In this document: positions 1 through 6,442 of the stretch, piece after piece | Numbering within the stretch: the first letter of the stretch is position 1 | How the letters are laid out: each line of letters begins with the position of its first letter | Source of the DNA: JAJPJX01 sp964568355 | GTDB lineage: Bacteria > Acidobacteriota > Terriglobia > Bryobacterales > Bryobacteraceae | Direction of reading: 5' to 3' | Assembly (NCBI GenBank): GCA_964568355.1 | Contig: CAZMRK010000290.1 | Coordinates: 1 to 6,734 of the forward strand | DNA: 6,734 nt | The notes under the pieces: generated by a model | What the model was told of the DNA's origin: nothing | Databases searched by the model: none | The model's input: only the letters and a program-made list of their open reading frames with translations | Program-made: the position numbers and the translations under genes

Positions 1-270
1 CTCGCCCATCTGGCGCTCACCGACATCGACGGCGGAACCTTCCGCTATTTCGAGCGTCTCAACCGCGCCGGTCCCGGCATTGCCGGCGCCAGCCTCGCCA
101 GCCGCCGCATCTGGAACGCCAACTGGTCCTCACAATGGGAGTGCGAGGTCCAGACACTCGACGCCACCGCCGAGGACCTCCGCCTGCATCTCCGTCTGAA
201 GCCGGTCAAGCCTCTCGTCATTCACGGAGAAAACGGCGTCAGCCAGAAGGCCGCCGGAGAGGGCCGCGCC
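1..270 (+). pseudogene. Central fragment of an AttH/CrtC-type lipocalin-like secreted hydrolase (displaced, plus strand)
   Basis: Frame 1 is open from the window edge and reads LAHLALTDIDGGTFRYFERL, then NRAGPGIAGA, an IWNANW block, LRLHLRLKPVKP and HGENGVSQKA. This is the central part of the AttH/carotenoid 1,2-hydratase (CrtC-like, COG5621 'predicted secreted hydrolase') family, a two-lipocalin-domain fold whose biochemical role is mostly unknown outside carotenoid hydration. Family resemblance ends near residue 90 (about base 270), where a family member would continue SHY-type. From there the frame stays open to the stop at 580-582, but the tail is low-complexity, unrelated to the family, and antisense to the N-terminal half of the same family. 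No start codon belongs to this piece; what precedes it lies outside the window. The missing first part of the domain is encoded on the opposite strand at 275-472, so this is a displaced piece of one gene. Family assignment is confident; the biological status (true inversion or assembly join) is open. Confidence 0.72.
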
Positions 271-472
271 GCTGGCCCTGGCGGAAGAAAACCAGTTCGA
301 AGCCGTAGCGATGGCCGGAAGAGGTGCGGAGATTGCCGGTGTAATACCACCACTCGGTGCGATAGGCAGGATGGTCGAAATGGTCTTCGGGGAAGTGGTA
401 GGAGTAGCCGGGGAGCACCTGGCGGTAAGACGGGCCGGTGGCCAGGAAGAGCAGCAGGAGGGCAACCCACAT
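239..472 (-). pseudogene. N-terminal fragment of the same AttH/CrtC-type secreted hydrolase (minus strand)
   Basis: Starting at the ATG at 472-470, the protein begins MWVALLLLFLATG, a short but plausible export signal, followed by YSYHFPEDHFDHP, TEWWYYTGNL and GFELVFFRQG. The EWWYYTGNL and FELxFFRQG blocks are the N-terminal hallmarks of the AttH/CrtC lipocalin-like family. Homology stops just after FFRQG at about base 275; the frame then runs a further dozen non-family residues to a TGA at 241-239. A normal member is several hundred residues long, so this is only the first quarter or so. The expected next block (roughly ...YLAHLALTD) is exactly what the plus strand encodes at position 1 onward. 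An upstream in-frame ATG at 517 would add 15 residues before the signal sequence; I prefer 472 because the hydrophobic segment starts there. The start lies head-to-head with metX, 78 nt away. Confidence 0.7.
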
Positions 473-481
473 TCTTTGTTC

Positions 482-487
482 ATTGTA
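482..487 (-). promoter_or_regulatory. Candidate -10 element for the minus-strand AttH-family gene
   Basis: On the minus strand this hexamer reads TACAAT, a 5/6 match to the sigma-70 -10 consensus. It ends only 9 nt before the ATG at 472, so initiation 6-7 nt downstream would give a leader of about 2-3 nt, nearly leaderless. No recognisable -35 lies at 16-18 nt spacing. A GGGAGG further upstream is too far from the ATG to be its ribosome-binding site. Weak, sequence-only call. Confidence 0.25.
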
Positions 488-498
488 GAGGCCTCCCG

Positions 499-525
499 GT
501 GGCCTGGAGTGCTCCAAAGAGCCAC
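499..525. repeat. Nested inverted repeats in the divergent metX upstream region
   Basis: An outer pair GTGGC (499-503) / GCCAC (521-525) encloses an inner dyad TGGAG-TG-CTCCA (505-516). A second, overlapping pair AGGCC (489-493) / GGCCT (501-505) lies to its left. The inner dyad sits where the -35 of the metX promoter candidate would be, which is a usual place for a repressor operator. It could also fold in RNA as a small hairpin (TGGA, loop GTGC, TCCA), but it would be upstream of the predicted transcript start. No known SAM or methionine repressor site is recognised. Confidence 0.3.
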
Positions 526-527
526 TT

Positions 528-536
528 TGCTATGAT
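528..536 (+). promoter_or_regulatory. Candidate extended -10 promoter for the metX-metW operon
   Basis: TGCTATGAT matches the extended -10 form TGnTATAAT with one mismatch. Extended -10 promoters can work without a good -35, and none is visible here. Initiation would fall near 543, leaving about 8 nt before the metX ATG at 551, which agrees with the absence of a clear Shine-Dalgarno sequence in front of that codon. Confidence 0.38.
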
Positions 537-550
537 GAAGAATCCCACCG

Positions 551-1654
551 ATGACCGTGGAAGCAAATGTCGTGCGTTTTGATTCGATCTCGCTCGACAG
601 TGGAGCGAGCATTTCCCCTGTCGATGTGGCGTACGAGACCTACGGCAGCTTGAATGCGGCCAAATCCAATGCAATCTTGATCTTACACGCGTTCTCCGGA
701 GATTCTCACGCGGCGGGAATCAGTGCGGAGACGGGAAAGCCGGGCTGGTGGGACAACATGATCGGCCCGGGCAAGGCATTCGACACCAATCGCTATTTCG
801 TGATCTGTTCCAACGTTCTGGGAGGGTGCCGGGGCACGACCGGCCCGTCGTCGGTCGACCCGGCGACCGGCTGTCCGTATGCGATGTCGTTTCCGGTGAT
901 CACGGTGAGCGACATGGTGCGGCTGCAAAAAAAGCTGATTGACCACCTGGGAATCGAAAGGCTGCTGTCCGTGTCCGGCGGTTCGATGGGTGGCATGCAG
1001 GCGCTGGAGTGGGCAGTCGCCTATCCGGACGCCGTCGTGTCGGCCATTCCTGTGGCTTCAACGGCGCGGCACAGCGCGCAGCAGATCGCGTTCAATGAGG
1101 TGGGGCGGCAGGCGATTATCGCCGATCCGGACTGGAACGAGGGCAATTATTACAGTGGCAAACCGCCGGCGCGGGGATTGGCGGTGGCTCGCATGGTGGG
1201 TCACATCACCTACATGAGCGATGACTCGATGCGGGAAAAGTTCGGCCGGCGCCTGCGCAACAAGGATCACTTCGGCTACGACTTCGAGGTGGATTTCGAA
1301 GTAGAGAGCTACCTCCGATACCGGGGCAGCGAGTTCGTGAACCGCTTCGACGCCAACTCCTACCTGTACATCACCAAGGCGATGGACTACTTCGACCTGA
1401 CCAACGGGCATGGCTCGCTGGCCAGCGCGTTCGAGACGACCAAAGTGCGTTTTCTGGTCATCAGCTTCAGTTCGGACTGGTTATACCCGAGCTACCAGTC
1501 CCAGGAGATTGTACGGGCGCTGCGCAGCCGGAACGTGGACGTGGCATACTGCGAATTGCCATCCAACTACGGCCATGACGCTTTCCTGGTGGACGTAGCG
1601 GAGCAAACCGACCTGATCCGAGGATTCTTAGCGAGTACGTTCGAGAGACTATGA
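551..1654 (+). CDS. metX: MetX, homoserine O-acyltransferase (O-acetyl- or O-succinyltransferase)
   Basis: A 367-residue alpha/beta-hydrolase that transfers an acyl group from acetyl-CoA or succinyl-CoA to the hydroxyl of L-homoserine, the committed step of methionine synthesis, in the cytoplasm. Family blocks in order are LHAFSGDSHAAG (45-56), SNVLGGCRGTTGPS (87-100), the nucleophile elbow GGSMGG with catalytic Ser145, a MetX-type lid region (about 170-290), Asp309 in FSSDWLYP and His342 in YGHDAF, completing the Ser-Asp-His triad. The length is normal for the family and every catalytic residue is present. The ATG at 551 is the first possible start because an in-frame TGA lies at 533-535; there is no strong Shine-Dalgarno sequence. 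The gene ends in an ATGA overlap with metW. Donor preference cannot be read off safely: MetX proteins are often annotated as acetyltransferases, but many from metW-bearing bacteria are succinyltransferases. No sulfhydrylase gene (metY/metZ) is in the window. Confidence 0.95.
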   Translation: MTVEANVVRFDSISLDSGASISPVDVAYETYGSLNAAKSNAILILHAFSGDSHAAGISAETGKPGWWDNMIGPGKAFDTNRYFVICSNVLGGCRGTTGPSSVDPATGCPYAMSFPVITVSDMVRLQKKLIDHLGIERLLSVSGGSMGGMQALEWAVAYPDAVVSAIPVASTARHSAQQIAFNEVGRQAIIADPDWNEGNYYSGKPPARGLAVARMVGHITYMSDDSMREKFGRRLRNKDHFGYDFEVDFEVESYLRYRGSEFVNRFDANSYLYITKAMDYFDLTNGHGSLASAFETTKVRFLVISFSSDWLYPSYQSQEIVRALRSRNVDVAYCELPSNYGHDAFLVDVAEQTDLIRGFLASTFERL

Positions 1655-2292
1655 CGACTGCTCAGCCCGACGTTGCCGCGTCGCAGCGTACCCCGTTCGT
1701 GAGAGAGTTGCTGGGCCGCAGCGATTACGCGATCATCAGCGAGATTGTGGAGCCGCGCACCAAAGTGCTGGACCTGGGCTGCGGCGACGGCGAACTCCTG
1801 GAATGGCTGGCGGAAAACAAGGGCGTGGATGCGCGCGGCGTGGAGATCTCCGGCAGCAAAGTGCAGCGCGCCATCGCGCGCGGTGTTTCCGTTTACCAGG
1901 GCGATATCGACGAGGGTCTGGCGGATTATCCGGATCAGGTGTTCGACTACGTGATTCTTTCGCAAACGCTGCAAGAGACGCGGCAGCCTCAAAAAGTGCT
2001 GCGTGAGATGCTGCGCGTCGGACGCCGGGTGATTGTCGCCTTCCCCAATTTCGGGCACTGGCGGGTGCGGCTTTCCATGCTGATGACAGGACAGGCACCG
2101 AAGACGCCCTTGTTCCCTTATAACTGGTACGACTCGCCGAACATCCACTTCCTCACCGTGACCGATTTCGAGGAACTGGCGGCAAAGGAAGCGATCGAGA
2201 TCGAGCGCCGTTATTTTCTCTCCGGCCGCAGCAGAGTTACGGCGCGGCCGAATCTCCGAGCCGAAGTGGCTGTATACCTGGTCAAAAAGTGA
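1651..2292 (+). CDS. metW: MetW, methionine biosynthesis protein (class I SAM-methyltransferase fold)
   Basis: A 213-residue cytoplasmic protein of the MetW family. The Rossmann motif I KVLDLGCGDGELLEWL spans 38-53, an acidic GVEIS strand end is at 63-67, GDIDEGL at 84-90, FDYVILSQTLQE at 98-109, and the MetW-specific FPNFGHWRVR (131-140) and NWYDSPNIHFLT (158-169) follow. Length and motif order match the family end to end. MetW is encoded directly after metX in many proteobacteria and is reported there to support MetX activity; whether it has methyltransferase activity of its own is unsettled. Here the start codon overlaps the metX stop (ATGA, 4 nt), so translation is probably coupled and the two products made in fixed ratio. 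The first 15 or so residues are poorly conserved-looking, but no better start exists inside the overlap. The gene in turn overlaps the next one by GTGA. Confidence 0.94.
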   Translation: MTTAQPDVAASQRTPFVRELLGRSDYAIISEIVEPRTKVLDLGCGDGELLEWLAENKGVDARGVEISGSKVQRAIARGVSVYQGDIDEGLADYPDQVFDYVILSQTLQETRQPQKVLREMLRVGRRVIVAFPNFGHWRVRLSMLMTGQAPKTPLFPYNWYDSPNIHFLTVTDFEELAAKEAIEIERRYFLSGRSRVTARPNLRAEVAVYLVKK

Positions 2293-3002
2293 ACCGTCTT
2301 CTCCCTCTATTTACTCTTCTCTGTCTGTCTGCTGCCGGACAATCTTTATCTTCCTATGCCATTCACAAGGCTTCTTCGCCGATCCGGATTGACGGCAAGC
2401 TGAATGAAGCGGCCTGGCGCGATGCGGTTCCAGTGGGCGATTTTCACTTCAATTGGTGGAAAGAAGGCGAAAAGGAGCCCACGATTGCGAAGTTATTGTG
2501 GGATGACGAGAACCTTTACGTGAGTTGGTATTGCCGGGATCAACATATCTCGGCGTCGGTGGTCCAGCGGCATGGACCGGTCTCGAAGGACGATTGCGTG
2601 GAGATCTTCCTGAGCCCGGACCCGGAGCACTTCGAAAACTACTATACGTTCGAGATCAACGCGATCGGCACCATGCTGAACCGCTGCCGGACAAAGTGGT
2701 GGACGGGGCCGCCGACCTGGGATCCGGAAGGCGTGCGCTACCGGACCACCTATCAGGGGCTGGCCGGAAAGCAGGAGTCGCCGCAGGACGATCACTGGAT
2801 TATGGAGCTCGCCATACCCTTCCGGAACTTCGCGCGCGACGCGGCGCACACACCGCCCCACGAGGGCGACCAATGGCGGCTCAACCTGATGCGCACCGGC
2901 GGCATGACCAACAAGCAGGACAGCACGTGGTCGCCATTGCCCGCGGGCGTACGATCCTTCCACACGCCATCGGCATTCGGCTACGTGAAATTTGTGAAGT
3001 AG
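2289..3002 (+). CDS. Secreted stand-alone carbohydrate-binding family 9-like (CBM9/DOMON-type) protein
   Basis: A 237-residue protein whose body is almost entirely one CBM9-like beta-sandwich domain (PF06452 type). It begins MNRLLPLFTLLCLSAAGQS, a signal peptide probably cut near residue 17-18, so it should be periplasmic or extracellular. Diagnostic blocks are IDGKLNEAAW (34-43), LLWDDENLYVSWYC (69-82), DDCVEIFLSPD (101-111), YTFEINAIGT (119-128), HWIMELAIPF (169-178), DQWRLNLMR (194-202) and a closing SAFGYVKF. In xylanases this domain binds reducing sugar ends; stand-alone acidobacterial and Bacteroidota copies have no settled role, so the ligand is unknown. The GTG start overlaps the metW stop by 4 nt (GTGA) and has no visible Shine-Dalgarno sequence, pointing to coupled re-initiation; the signal peptide beginning exactly there supports this start. 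No obvious terminator follows. No enzyme domain is attached. Confidence 0.88.
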   Translation: MNRLLPLFTLLCLSAAGQSLSSYAIHKASSPIRIDGKLNEAAWRDAVPVGDFHFNWWKEGEKEPTIAKLLWDDENLYVSWYCRDQHISASVVQRHGPVSKDDCVEIFLSPDPEHFENYYTFEINAIGTMLNRCRTKWWTGPPTWDPEGVRYRTTYQGLAGKQESPQDDHWIMELAIPFRNFARDAAHTPPHEGDQWRLNLMRTGGMTNKQDSTWSPLPAGVRSFHTPSAFGYVKFVK

Positions 3003-3102
3003 CGCACGCAAAGCCCGCGATTTACGCTGAAATTATCCTCAATTGCTTTTACCTATTCCCGCCCCATAAAAAGTATTTGTCCAACTCAAAAATGCTTTTA
3101 TC
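3003..3102. other. AT-rich intergenic region upstream of the receptor gene
   Basis: This stretch is clearly richer in A/T than the flanking genes, with several A- and T-tracts (around 3055-3075 and 3086-3101) directly ahead of a TTGACA. It contains no credible ORF or RNA gene and no strong hairpin to terminate the preceding operon. It is best read as upstream promoter (UP-element-like) or activator-binding DNA for the receptor gene. Confidence 0.4.
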
Positions 3103-3132
3103 TTGACAGTCAGGCCGGTTCCACTGTAAAAC
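3103..3132 (+). promoter_or_regulatory. Candidate sigma-70-type promoter of the TonB-dependent receptor
   Basis: A perfect -35 hexamer TTGACA (3103-3108) is followed after 18 nt by TAAAAC (3127-3132), a 4/6 match to the -10 consensus. Initiation would be near 3139, giving a leader of about 30 nt that contains the purine-rich GGGGAGGG before the ATG at 3171. Position, AT-rich upstream flank and leader length all fit; the -10 is the weak part. Confidence 0.5.
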
Positions 3133-3149
3133 CGATCAGATTGCGCATT

Positions 3150-3157
3150 GGGGAGGG
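3150..3157 (+). promoter_or_regulatory. Shine-Dalgarno sequence of the receptor gene
   Basis: GGGGAGGG is the only strong anti-16S complement near the start. Its GGAGG core (3152-3156) is 14 nt from the ATG at 3171, longer than the usual 5-9 nt. It rules out the upstream in-frame TTG at 3141 as the start, since that codon precedes the site. Confidence 0.5.
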
Positions 3158-3170
3158 CATTCCAAAACAA

Positions 3171-6100
3171 ATGTTGATGCGATTTGTCGTTCTGCTGTCG
3201 GTGGCGGCGTGCGCGTGGGCGCAGACCCGCGATACTGCCGCGATTTTCGGCACGGTGGATGATGCTCAAGGCGCGGTCATCGCAGGCGCTACGCTGACTC
3301 TGCGCAATACGGCTACGGGCCAGGGACGAACCACCACATCGGATGTGTCCGGCCGCTACACGTTCAACCTGCTGCCGGTGGGCGCCTATCAACTGGAGGT
3401 CGAGCAGTCTTCCTTCCAGCGCTACCAGCGCAGCGGGATCGTGCTGCAGGCGAACGAGAATGTGAAGATCGACATCCAGATGCAGGTCGGCGATGTGAAA
3501 ACGACCGTATCGGTAGACGCGGCCGCGACCCAGATTGAGACGCAGGTGGCGACGATCAAAGAAACCGTAGACCGCAAAAGGGTCGTCGACCTGCCGTTGA
3601 ACGGGCGCGACGCGGCGCAATTGGCGCTGCTGGTTCCGGGCGTGGTGAGCGGGCAGTACAAGACCGGAGTCAACGGCCAGGACTCGTTCAGCTTCAACGG
3701 ATCCCGCAACAACAATGTGCGCTTCACGCTGGACGGAGGGCAGAACATGGATAACCACTACAACATGAATATCCCGTTCCCCTTTCCGGATGCCGTGGAG
3801 GAATTTTCGGTGCAGACCAGCAATATGGGTCCGGACCAGGGCAACGTTTCGGCGGGCGCGGTGAACATCGTGACCAAGTCGGGCGGCAACCAGGTGCATG
3901 GGGATGCGTTCTGGTTTGTGCGGAACTCCAATTTCAACGCGAACAATTTCTTTTCGCAGCAGCCGGACCGTCTGAAGCGCAACCAGGCCGGCTTCACGCT
4001 GGGTGGACCGATCGTCAAGAATAAGCTTTTCGCCTTCGGCGGATTTCAGCAGCTCTGGATCCGCTCGGCTCCTGGGGACCTGCGGTACCAGGCGCTCACC
4101 GCCGCGGAACGGCAGGGCGATTTCTCCGGTGATAACGTGACCATCAAGGACCCGGCAACGGGGATGCCTTATCCGGGCAACCGCATTCCCACGAGCCAGT
4201 TTTCGCCGGCCGCGCAGAAACTGCTGACCGCATCGCCGCTGCCCGGACCGGACGGCTATGTTAACTATTCGATCGCGCTTCCCGAGAACGGCCGGCAGTA
4301 CATCGGCCGGCTGGACTACGTGATCAGTGACCGGCAGACGCTGATGTTTCGCGCCTTCGACAGCGACGACGTCGCGCCGTTTCATTCAACGGCGGATAAT
4401 ATGAACGCCTCGCGGCGAGCCACCGACACACCGTCGAGCAGCGCGACGCTGGCGCACAATTTCACGGTCAGCCCGAACATGATCGCCCACACCCAACTCA
4501 GCGGCACCCACATCATCGAGCAGGGACAGAGCGACTATCCCAAGTCGTGGGCGGATTTCGGGGTGAAGAACTATGCCGGCTCCAACGATATCGCGCTGAG
4601 CATGTCCAACACCGGGGTGGCCTTCAACACGCCCTACCAGCGCCAGTTCAAGCGCTCGTCGCAGGAGATTATTCATGATTGGACCTGGACGCGTGGAGCG
4701 CACACTCTGGTGTGGGGCGTGCAGTTCAATTGGGGGCAGTACAACGAGGCGACACTTTGGCACGCCTCCGGCGCCTTCGCATTTGACGGCCACGTCACCG
4801 GTTTTGATCGCTCGGACTTCATCATCGGGCGCTTTTCGAGCTACGACCAGAACAACGGCGAACTGGAGAACCGGCGCGAGTTTCTGAAGGGTTTCTATGT
4901 GGGCGATACCTGGCGCCTGACGCGGCGCCTGACGCTGAACCTGGGCCTGCGGTACGAGCCGTACACCTTCTTCAGCGACACCAAGGATCGCAATCAGACT
5001 TTCGATCTGGCCAACTACCAGAAAGGCGTCAAATCGGAGATCTTCCTCAATGCGCCCGCGGGATTGCTGTATCGCGGCGACAAGGCGCCCGCGGGCTACC
5101 CCTGCGGATCGGCGATTCCGCTCCAGGTGACCTGTCCGGACAACAATAACTTTGCCCCGCGCATCGGCCTGGCCTGGGACCCGTTCGGCGACGGCAAGAC
5201 CAGCGTGCGCGGCGGTTACGCCCTGTTCTACGACGTGCCGATGACGCGCGCGCAGAACAACTCGAACGATGTCTCGCCGTTCAGCTACGGCGTGCAGTTC
5301 TATGATGGATTGCTGGACGATCCGTTCCTGGGTCGCGAGGATCAGAACCGGTACCCGGTCACGAACTTCGGAAAGGATAGTCCCTATCCCAGCCCGCTGC
5401 CAATGTACGTGCTGGATAGCAAGTGGGTCACGGCGTATACGCAGAACTGGAACCTTACGGTGGAGCGGCAGGTGCTGCTGGACACGCGGCTGCGCGTGGG
5501 CTACGTGGGAACCAAGGCGACCCACCTGATGGGCTACTACGACCAGAACGCGCCGATCTATGACCCCACCCTGTCGCTGGCGCAAAACCGGGCGACCATC
5601 GACGCGCGGCGGCCGATCCAGGGATTTGAACAGATCCAGCGATTCTTTCACGGGCTGAATTCGTCCTACCACGGCTTGCAGGTCTCCGTAGACAAGCGCT
5701 TCAGCCACGGTTTCAGCATTCTGGGCTCTTACACGTGGTCGAAAAGCCTGGATTATGAATCGGTGAACGACGGCATCGGCGGTTTCTCGGCGTCTTACCC
5801 GACCAACTTCTTTCTGTGGAGAGGACCGGCGAACGCAAATGTCCCGCAGCGTTTCGTGACTTCGTTCGTATGGGACATTCCGGGGCCGCAGACGCAATCC
5901 CAGGCGCTCAAGCTGCTCGCGAAGAACTGGCGGCTGAGCGGCATTCTGACCTTCCAATCGGGCTTGCCGTTTGATATCGCGGCAACTGGCGATCCGCTGG
6001 CCGGAATTTCGGGCGCGCGAGCCGATCTGATCGGCTCGGGGAATCCGGTGTTGGACGCCGGAAGGAGCAAAGGACAGAAGATCGCCGCTTACTTCGATCC

Positions 6101-6383
6101 GGCGCGGTTTCGCAACGCCGGCCCGGATTCGGTAGGCACCCTCGGCCGCAATGCGCTCGAAGGCCCGGGCACCTCCAATGTGGATGTATCGCTGGCCAAG
6201 GGACTAAAACTACCCTTCCTCGGCGAAGCGGGCGCAGCGGAACTGCGGCTGGAAGCCTTCAACCTGTTCAACCGGACGAACTTCAGCAATCCGGTCACAG
6301 GGCTGACCAATCCGCTGTTCGGCCACCTGACGGCGGCAGGGGATCCGCGCATTTTGCAGAGGGCGGTGAAAATCCTGTTCTGA
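3171..6383 (+). CDS. Oar-like TonB-dependent receptor with N-terminal carboxypeptidase-regulatory-like domain
   Basis: A 1070-residue outer-membrane protein. Residues 1-17 form a signal peptide (MLMRFVVLLSVAACAWA, cut before Q18; the overlapping VAAC also resembles a lipobox). A carboxypeptidase-regulatory/Cna-B-like beta-sandwich follows at about 24-107 (IFGTVDDAQGAVIAGA, SGRYTFNLLPVGAYQ). The linker carries DLPLNGRD (140-147), typical of acidobacterial and Oar-type receptors. The plug includes FNGSRNNNVRFTLDGG (175-190), PDAVEEFSV (207-215) and NIVTKSGGNQVHG (232-244). The rest is a large beta-barrel, with WRLTRRLTLNLGLRYE from 581, NNFAPRIGLAWDPFGDGKTS after a two-cysteine loop (C645, C655), and LRLEAFNLFNRTNF near the end. 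The last residue is Phe, as expected of a barrel-assembly signal. Such proteins import large ligands with TonB energy; the substrate cannot be inferred. I start at 3171 because the Shine-Dalgarno site precedes it and the signal peptide begins there. The gene has its own promoter and looks intact. Confidence 0.9.
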   Translation: MLMRFVVLLSVAACAWAQTRDTAAIFGTVDDAQGAVIAGATLTLRNTATGQGRTTTSDVSGRYTFNLLPVGAYQLEVEQSSFQRYQRSGIVLQANENVKIDIQMQVGDVKTTVSVDAAATQIETQVATIKETVDRKRVVDLPLNGRDAAQLALLVPGVVSGQYKTGVNGQDSFSFNGSRNNNVRFTLDGGQNMDNHYNMNIPFPFPDAVEEFSVQTSNMGPDQGNVSAGAVNIVTKSGGNQVHGDAFWFVRNSNFNANNFFSQQPDRLKRNQAGFTLGGPIVKNKLFAFGGFQQLWIRSAPGDLRYQALTAAERQGDFSGDNVTIKDPATGMPYPGNRIPTSQFSPAAQKLLTASPLPGPDGYVNYSIALPENGRQYIGRLDYVISDRQTLMFRAFDSDDVAPFHSTADNMNASRRATDTPSSSATLAHNFTVSPNMIAHTQLSGTHIIEQGQSDYPKSWADFGVKNYAGSNDIALSMSNTGVAFNTPYQRQFKRSSQEIIHDWTWTRGAHTLVWGVQFNWGQYNEATLWHASGAFAFDGHVTGFDRSDFIIGRFSSYDQNNGELENRREFLKGFYVGDTWRLTRRLTLNLGLRYEPYTFFSDTKDRNQTFDLANYQKGVKSEIFLNAPAGLLYRGDKAPAGYPCGSAIPLQVTCPDNNNFAPRIGLAWDPFGDGKTSVRGGYALFYDVPMTRAQNNSNDVSPFSYGVQFYDGLLDDPFLGREDQNRYPVTNFGKDSPYPSPLPMYVLDSKWVTAYTQNWNLTVERQVLLDTRLRVGYVGTKATHLMGYYDQNAPIYDPTLSLAQNRATIDARRPIQGFEQIQRFFHGLNSSYHGLQVSVDKRFSHGFSILGSYTWSKSLDYESVNDGIGGFSASYPTNFFLWRGPANANVPQRFVTSFVWDIPGPQTQSQALKLLAKNWRLSGILTFQSGLPFDIAATGDPLAGISGARADLIGSGNPVLDAGRSKGQKIAAYFDPARFRNAGPDSVGTLGRNALEGPGTSNVDVSLAKGLKLPFLGEAGAAELRLEAFNLFNRTNFSNPVTGLTNPLFGHLTAAGDPRILQRAVKILF

Positions 6384-6404
6384 GTCCCTGTCGAGGTTCC
6401 TGTA

Positions 6405-6435
6405 CCGCTCCGTTACCGTCACGGCTCGGATTTTT
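6405..6435 (+). terminator. Possible intrinsic terminator after the receptor gene
   Basis: CCGT (6410-6413) pairs with ACGG (6421-6424) around a 7-nt loop, and an outer CCG/CGG pair (6405-6407 / 6427-6429) extends the stem across a 2x2 internal loop; a run of five T follows at 6431-6435. It lies 22 nt past the stop codon, between two converging genes. The stem is short and interrupted, so this is a modest call. Confidence 0.35.
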
Positions 6436-6442
6436 CCGGTGT

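Noticed and set aside
473..550. Possible SAM riboswitch ahead of metX.
   Set aside because: No SAM-I, SAM-II or SAM/SAH-like conserved core is recognisable, and the predicted leader is only about 8 nt. The inverted repeats present are short and lie mainly upstream of the predicted transcript start.
271..582. Plus-strand continuation of the left-edge frame as a real C-terminal domain.
   Set aside because: After about base 270 the translation becomes Gly/Arg-rich without family resemblance, and from about 275 it is antisense to a recognisable N-terminal AttH-family sequence and then runs through the metX promoter region.
3141..3170. TTG at 3141 as the start of the receptor, adding ten residues.
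   Set aside because: It precedes the only good Shine-Dalgarno sequence, would place polar residues before the signal peptide, and falls at the predicted transcript start.
4912..4935. Perfect 12-bp tandem duplication, GGCGCCTGACGC twice, in the receptor gene.
   Set aside because: It encodes RLTRRLTL inside the conserved WRxTxRLTLNLGLRYE barrel motif, whose spacing is normal for the family, so it is not an insertion or an expandable repeat, just similar codons for similar residues.
5052..5095. Repeated GCGCCCGCGGG (5052-5062 and 5085-5095).
   Set aside because: Both copies encode Ala-Pro-Ala-Gly in a loop of the barrel; codon preference accounts for the identity and there is no further repeat structure.
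3039..5957. Two long minus-strand reading frames lying end to end in the same frame (3039-4385 and 4386-5957), antisense to the receptor gene.
   Set aside because: They are the antisense image of a high-GC coding sequence. Their translations are rich in Arg, Val, His and Gln with no recognisable domain or signal, whereas the plus strand encodes a full-length, motif-complete receptor.
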